From Octadecabacter sp. (lineage in GTDB: Bacteria; Pseudomonadota; Alphaproteobacteria; Rhodobacterales; Rhodobacteraceae): 10,177 nt of DNA. The position numbers and the translations under genes are program-made. The notes beneath the pieces were generated by a model. The model saw only the letters and a program-made list of their open reading frames with translations. It did not search any database and was not told the origin of the DNA. Position 1 is the stretch's first letter, and each line of letters starts with the position of its first letter. This document shows positions 7,082 to 10,177 of the stretch, piece by piece. Where the stretch lies: NCBI GenBank assembly GCA_018500065.2, contig JAHBAO020000389.1, forward strand, positions 1 through 10,177. The letters run 5' to 3'.

Positions 7082-7810
7082 TTACTGATTGGCCAAACGT
7101 GTTTGTTGGACCGTTTCTGTCAAAAGTTCCGCTTCAACAAATCCGGGTAGCAATTCGTCACCAATCACGAAGGACGGTGTCCCGTTGAACCCAAGCGCCT
7201 GCGACAACCGCGATGTTGTTTCGATATGTTCAGCGATCTCCGCGCTTTCCATGTCTTCCAGCAGTTGATCGATATCAAGCCCGACGAGGTCTGCGACCCG
7301 CAACACGGATGCTTCTTCCGCTCGTCCCTCCATGCTCATCATGGCCCAGTGAAACTCCTCATATTTTCCCTGACTGCGTGATGCAAGCGCGGCTTTCGCT
7401 GCAAACACCGAACCATCGCCGAGGATTGGCCACTCGCGGTAAACAAGGCGAATATTCGGATCAGCATCCAGCATTGCCTGAACTTCAGGCATGGCCTGTC
7501 GGCAGTATGGGCAATTATAATCGAAAAACTCGATAACCGTGACGTCACCATCGGGATTTCCTAGCACTGGCGCGTTCGGGTCCTGTTCCAGCAACAGTCG
7601 CTGCGACGTCAGGATGTCGGCCTGACTTTCCGCTTGCGCCGCGGCCTCACGGCGCTGCAAGATATCGACGGCCTGCATAATGATCTCAGGGTTCTCAAGG
7701 ATCGTTTCGAGCACGAGCTCTTTGACGCGATCTTCACCAAGTTCGTCAGCTAGAGCGCCAAATGGCAAGGCGATCAGTGTCGCCGCAAGAACGGCATTTC
7801 GTAGTATCAT
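7082..7810 (-). CDS. ScsC/DsbA-family periplasmic thiol-disulfide protein
   Basis: A 242-residue exported thioredoxin-fold protein that forms, reduces or isomerises disulfides in periplasmic proteins. A signal peptide (residues 1-21, cleaved after GALA) is followed by a helical, charged segment (about 24-75: VKELVLETILENPEIIMQA, QRREAAAQAES). This resembles the N-terminal oligomerisation region of ScsC and Com1-type proteins. The thioredoxin fold then carries C100-P-Y-C103 in FFDYNCPYCRQ and a cis-proline GTPSF (P212). ScsC means suppressor of copper sensitivity, so the copper setting suits it. No ScsB-type reductase is in the window, but a DsbB is, so an oxidase role is also possible. AAGGAA seven bases before the ATG overlaps the stop of the cytochrome gene, ten bases upstream, so it is the last gene of that operon. 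Family assignment is sure; reductase or oxidase is open. Confidence 0.92.
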   Translation of the reverse strand: MILRNAVLAATLIALPFGALADELGEDRVKELVLETILENPEIIMQAVDILQRREAAAQAESQADILTSQRLLLEQDPNAPVLGNPDGDVTVIEFFDYNCPYCRQAMPEVQAMLDADPNIRLVYREWPILGDGSVFAAKAALASRSQGKYEEFHWAMMSMEGRAEEASVLRVADLVGLDIDQLLEDMESAEIAEHIETTSRLSQALGFNGTPSFVIGDELLPGFVEAELLTETVQQTRLANQ

Positions 7811-7820
7811 GGGTGTTTCC

Positions 7821-8300
7821 TTATTGCTGTTCGGCTAAACTTCGTTCGGCCTGAACCTCTCGTTCACGGTCAGGCCAAGTAGATTTGATGTAGGCGAGAA
7901 TATTCCAGATTTCTTGGTCGCTCAGTGTGTCGGCGAACCCAGGCATGCCGCTGTCAAAATCCATGCCCTGCTGTTTCAGCAGCTCGGTTCCGCCAAGTTG
8001 TGTGTAGCCAAACAACACTGAGTCCGGGTGATGCCATGTATGCCCCGTTCTATCATGCGGCGGCGCGGGCAGTCGCCCGTCTGCCCCTGGACTTTGCCAA
8101 TCTGCTTGCCCTTCGAGATTGGCACCGTGGCAGGCCGCACAATTTTCAACGTATAGGTCTTGCCCCGCCGCGATGTCGACGCGCGCGGGTTGCACGAGAC
8201 TGCCGGGAGGCGGCGCATCCGATGTTTGTGCCAACGCAGCCCATCCAGCGATGGATGAAATCGCAATAGCCAAAGCAGTCATTATTACTGATCGTTTCAT
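7821..8300 (-). CDS. Exported monohaem class I cytochrome c
   Basis: A 159-residue periplasmic or membrane-tethered electron carrier. The start at 8300 gives MKRSVIMTALAIAISS, a good export signal with cleavage near ALA (24). The ATG overlaps the oxidase stop as ATGA, implying translational coupling. A longer frame to 8366 would add 22 residues without a signal. One haem site, C54-A-A-C57-H58, is visible, with a likely axial M119 in SGMPGFADTLSD and a terminal helix IWNILAYIKSTWP. Between them lies an insert rich in histidine (PPHDRTGHTWHHPD; H82, H87, H90, H91), which might bind metal or contact the oxidase; that is inference. It lies between the second multicopper oxidase and the ScsC-like gene, so it may carry electrons to or from the oxidase. 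Confidence 0.92.
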   Translation of the reverse strand: MKRSVIMTALAIAISSIAGWAALAQTSDAPPPGSLVQPARVDIAAGQDLYVENCAACHGANLEGQADWQSPGADGRLPAPPHDRTGHTWHHPDSVLFGYTQLGGTELLKQQGMDFDSGMPGFADTLSDQEIWNILAYIKSTWPDREREVQAERSLAEQQ

Positions 8301-9691
8301 GCGACATCTATCCATGTCCGCATACCTGCCGCAGAATGCGACAACATATGGCAATGAAAGAGCCACTTGCCCGGATTGTCAGCTCGGAACGCGATTTCTG
8401 TTGTTCGCCCGGCATAGGTCAGAATCGTATCCCGCATCGGGCCGAATTGCCCGTCCTCCAGAACCTCGCGGAAATGCATTCCGTGAAGATGCATGGCATG
8501 GGGAAACCTTGTCTCGTTCTCAATCTTGAGCTTCACCATTTCCCCCCGCGAGAATCCAGCCAACGGTGTTTCGGTCATCCCGACCACGCCATTGAACGAC
8601 CAGAATTGGTTTGCCTCCGCAAGCTGGCGAAAAGTCATCTCTTCGCCATCAAGAACAGCGGTGTTCAGCCGGCCCATCGCGCCGCCTTCCATCCGCAACG
8701 TCACTGCGGTCGCATCAGACACATCAGTGATATGTTCGCCATGATTGGGCGGCAAAGGCTGCGGCGCGTCACGAGTGGAGACGGACGAACGGGCGGTCAC
8801 GGGAAACGCTGCCTGTGGCAGGAGTTGTTCGTCTATTGTGCGCAGAAGGTACGCCGCCTCGCCCTCTTCGGCTGTGACGTCAACGAACAAGTCAACACGT
8901 TGACCCGGGGCCAACGGAAACTCCCCGTTAACCTTTTCGGGTTTATCCAAAGGCATCCCGTCATACGCCATAACCCAGCCTTCCAGACCCATGAGACTGA
9001 GAACAAAAATGCGGGCATTGGCGGCATTGATCAGCCGCAAGCGAAGCCGGTCACCCTGTTTGACATCGCTGCTAAACTGGTAGTCACCATTTGTCGTAAT
9101 AAAGTTGCCGTTGCGACCCCCGTGGCTCCGATCGTGTGGGGCCTCAAAGTCTGGGTCCAACTGCGCGGTATCCGGGTTAATCAGCCAATCATCCAGAAGC
9201 AAAACTTCTTCTTGATCAATATCAGGAGCTTCGTCTTCCTCAACAATCAGCGCGCCATAAAGACCGCGTGCAACTTGTTCTACCGATTTGTTGTGCGCGT
9301 GAAACCAATACGTTCCAGCGTCAGGCACTACGAAATCGTAGTCGAAAGTCTGACCGGGTTCGACAGCATCTTGCGTCAGTCCTGAAACACCATCCATCGC
9401 ATTGTCGATACGGATTCCGTGCCAGTGAATGGAACTGCCTTGTGGCAATTCATTGACGAACTGTCGCTGAACTCGTGCTCCTTTAGCAACCTGAATCGTC
9501 GGCCCTGGCGTCAGGCCCTCATATCCCCAAACATCTGTTTGCGCGTAACCGTCCGGCGCAAGTTGCATCGAAGCCAGACGTGCCGTGATCGATGTGAAGC
9601 CCTCATTCTGGGCCAATCCCATGTGGGGAGACAACGTCGCCGCGCCCAAAGCCGCGCTACCTTGGAGAAGTTTTCGTCTGGTCAATATCAT
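8297..9691 (-). CDS. Tat-exported three-domain multicopper oxidase (copy 2)
   Basis: A second CueO/laccase-like periplasmic oxidase of 464 residues. The twin-arginine signal LTRRKLLQG (3-11) is followed by a likely cleavage after GLA (27). All copper-binding blocks are present: HWHG (H89, H91), FHAH (H131, H133), HAMHLHG (H398, H401, H403) and HCHMLSHSAAGM (H446, C447, H448, H452, M457). I prefer the ATG at 9691, with AGGA eight bases before it; the ATG at 9700 has that site directly against it and would add three residues. The gene is related to copy 1 but clearly diverged, with a longer loop near 336-368 that is not strongly Met-rich. It is sandwiched between two cytochrome c genes and is translationally coupled to the downstream one. 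Substrate could be Cu+, as for CueO, or the cytochrome itself; the sequence does not decide. Confidence 0.93.
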   Translation of the reverse strand: MILTRRKLLQGSAALGAATLSPHMGLAQNEGFTSITARLASMQLAPDGYAQTDVWGYEGLTPGPTIQVAKGARVQRQFVNELPQGSSIHWHGIRIDNAMDGVSGLTQDAVEPGQTFDYDFVVPDAGTYWFHAHNKSVEQVARGLYGALIVEEDEAPDIDQEEVLLLDDWLINPDTAQLDPDFEAPHDRSHGGRNGNFITTNGDYQFSSDVKQGDRLRLRLINAANARIFVLSLMGLEGWVMAYDGMPLDKPEKVNGEFPLAPGQRVDLFVDVTAEEGEAAYLLRTIDEQLLPQAAFPVTARSSVSTRDAPQPLPPNHGEHITDVSDATAVTLRMEGGAMGRLNTAVLDGEEMTFRQLAEANQFWSFNGVVGMTETPLAGFSRGEMVKLKIENETRFPHAMHLHGMHFREVLEDGQFGPMRDTILTYAGRTTEIAFRADNPGKWLFHCHMLSHSAAGMRTWIDVA

Positions 9692-9733
9692 TTCATTCAT
9701 CCTATGGAGCGGGGCCCACAGCGGCCCCGGTGT

Positions 9734-10177
9734 CTATAACTCGTTCCCAAGCAGCGGATCGCCTTCGATTAGATAGGTCGCTATTGCGGTAAGATCTTCG
9801 GGCGTCAGGAACTTTGAATTCATCTGCACAACCTCTGCCATAGACCCTCCAAATGCGTCGCCAGAAGGGGTGATACCGGTCCGCAGCGCATAGGCGAAGT
9901 TCGCAACCGTCCAATCACCGTCCCGCAGGTCACTGGCTTGAATAGAAGGCGCTTTCGATCCGCCCGGAAGCGTGAGGTTACCTGCAAACCGTTGGGCCAA
10001 ATCCCGCCCACCAACCAGATTGCGGGGCGTATGGCAGGCCGCACAATGTTCCACACCGTTCACAAGTTCACGGCCACGGTTCCATTCGTCTGACTGTCCT
10101 TCGACGGGTTCTGTTGGCGGATCATAAAGATATGCTGCGCGCCACAGCTTCAGACCCCAACGCTGGTTGAAGGGAAA
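9734..10177 (-). CDS. Cytochrome c, C-terminal part (gene continues beyond the window)
   Basis: An open frame runs to the right edge of the window, so the start and probably at least one earlier haem domain are missing. The visible 147 residues begin with FPFNQRWGLKLWRAAYL and a linker containing SDEWNRGRELV. They contain one haem site, CAACH followed by TPRNLVGG, and a C-terminal helix LTAIATYLIEGDP. The pattern of a tryptophan-rich linker, EWNRG and CAACHTPRN is typical of the second domain of di- or tri-haem cytochromes c of the alcohol-dehydrogenase-subunit type (COG2010-like). An axial methionine may be in SMAEVVQMNSKFL. The stop lies 42 bases before the oxidase ATG, so the two are likely in one operon and may exchange electrons. 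A GTG at 10063 inside the frame is not a believable start because the family homology extends upstream of it. Confidence 0.88.
   Translation of the reverse strand, partial: FPFNQRWGLKLWRAAYLYDPPTEPVEGQSDEWNRGRELVNGVEHCAACHTPRNLVGGRDLAQRFAGNLTLPGGSKAPSIQASDLRDGDWTVANFAYALRTGITPSGDAFGGSMAEVVQMNSKFLTPEDLTAIATYLIEGDPLLGNEL

Noticed and set aside
8336..9385. Long plus-strand frame of 349 codons
   Set aside because: It is fully opposite the second multicopper oxidase, which has all copper motifs and a Tat signal. Its own translation has no domain-like pattern.
1..10177. CRISPR array, tRNA, rRNA, insertion sequence or attachment repeats
   Set aside because: Looked for by eye; no regularly spaced repeats, clover-leaf sequence, transposase or long terminal inverted repeats were noticed.

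Overview
The window is a copper-handling and envelope-redox locus, almost entirely on the minus strand. It probably comes from an alphaproteobacterium, most likely a marine Rhodobacterales (Roseobacter-group) species. That placement rests on protein style, the copA/HMRR-type regulator/small copper chaperone set, and a DUF1007 relic that reads like the Roseobacter version. It is an inference, since no rRNA or tRNA is present. I see no transposase, integrase, tRNA, CRISPR array or origin.

Reading the minus strand from right to left, the first block is an operon entering from beyond base 10177. It holds the 3' part of a probably multi-haem cytochrome c (9734-10177), a Tat-exported three-domain multicopper oxidase (8297-9691), a small exported monohaem cytochrome c whose ATG overlaps the oxidase stop (7821-8300), and a ScsC/DsbA-like periplasmic thiol-disulfide protein (7082-7810). 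A GC-rich hairpin (7044-7070) separates it from a convergent plus-strand copZ-like chaperone (6820-7020).

The centre is the copper-efflux core. copA, a P1B-type Cu+ ATPase (4144-6651), is followed 12 bases later by a cueR-type MerR regulator (3727-4131) and then by a second Tat-exported multicopper oxidase (2379-3680). copA and copZ are divergent. The space between them carries two back-to-back promoters, each TTGACC, a 19-base spacer and a -10 box, which is the hallmark of MerR/CueR activation.

The left part has a decayed DUF1007 gene (about 1712-2314; several frame changes and four internal stops), a gene-free stretch, a DsbB-type membrane oxidase (929-1405) and a DUF2182 predicted metal-binding membrane protein (144-848). 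One 60-base sample from this left part is visibly less GC-rich than one from copA. This hints at a separate origin, but full composition was not computed.

Inferred working model: CueR senses cytosolic Cu+ and turns on copA (with cueR and the first oxidase behind it) and copZ. CopZ hands Cu+ to CopA, which pumps it to the periplasm. The two exported oxidases could convert Cu+ to less toxic Cu2+. The ScsC-like and DsbB proteins could protect or repair periplasmic disulfides under copper stress. The two cytochromes c flanking the second oxidase suggest that this enzyme is wired to an electron-transfer chain, the least standard part of the locus. Bases 1-143 hold no gene that I can support.
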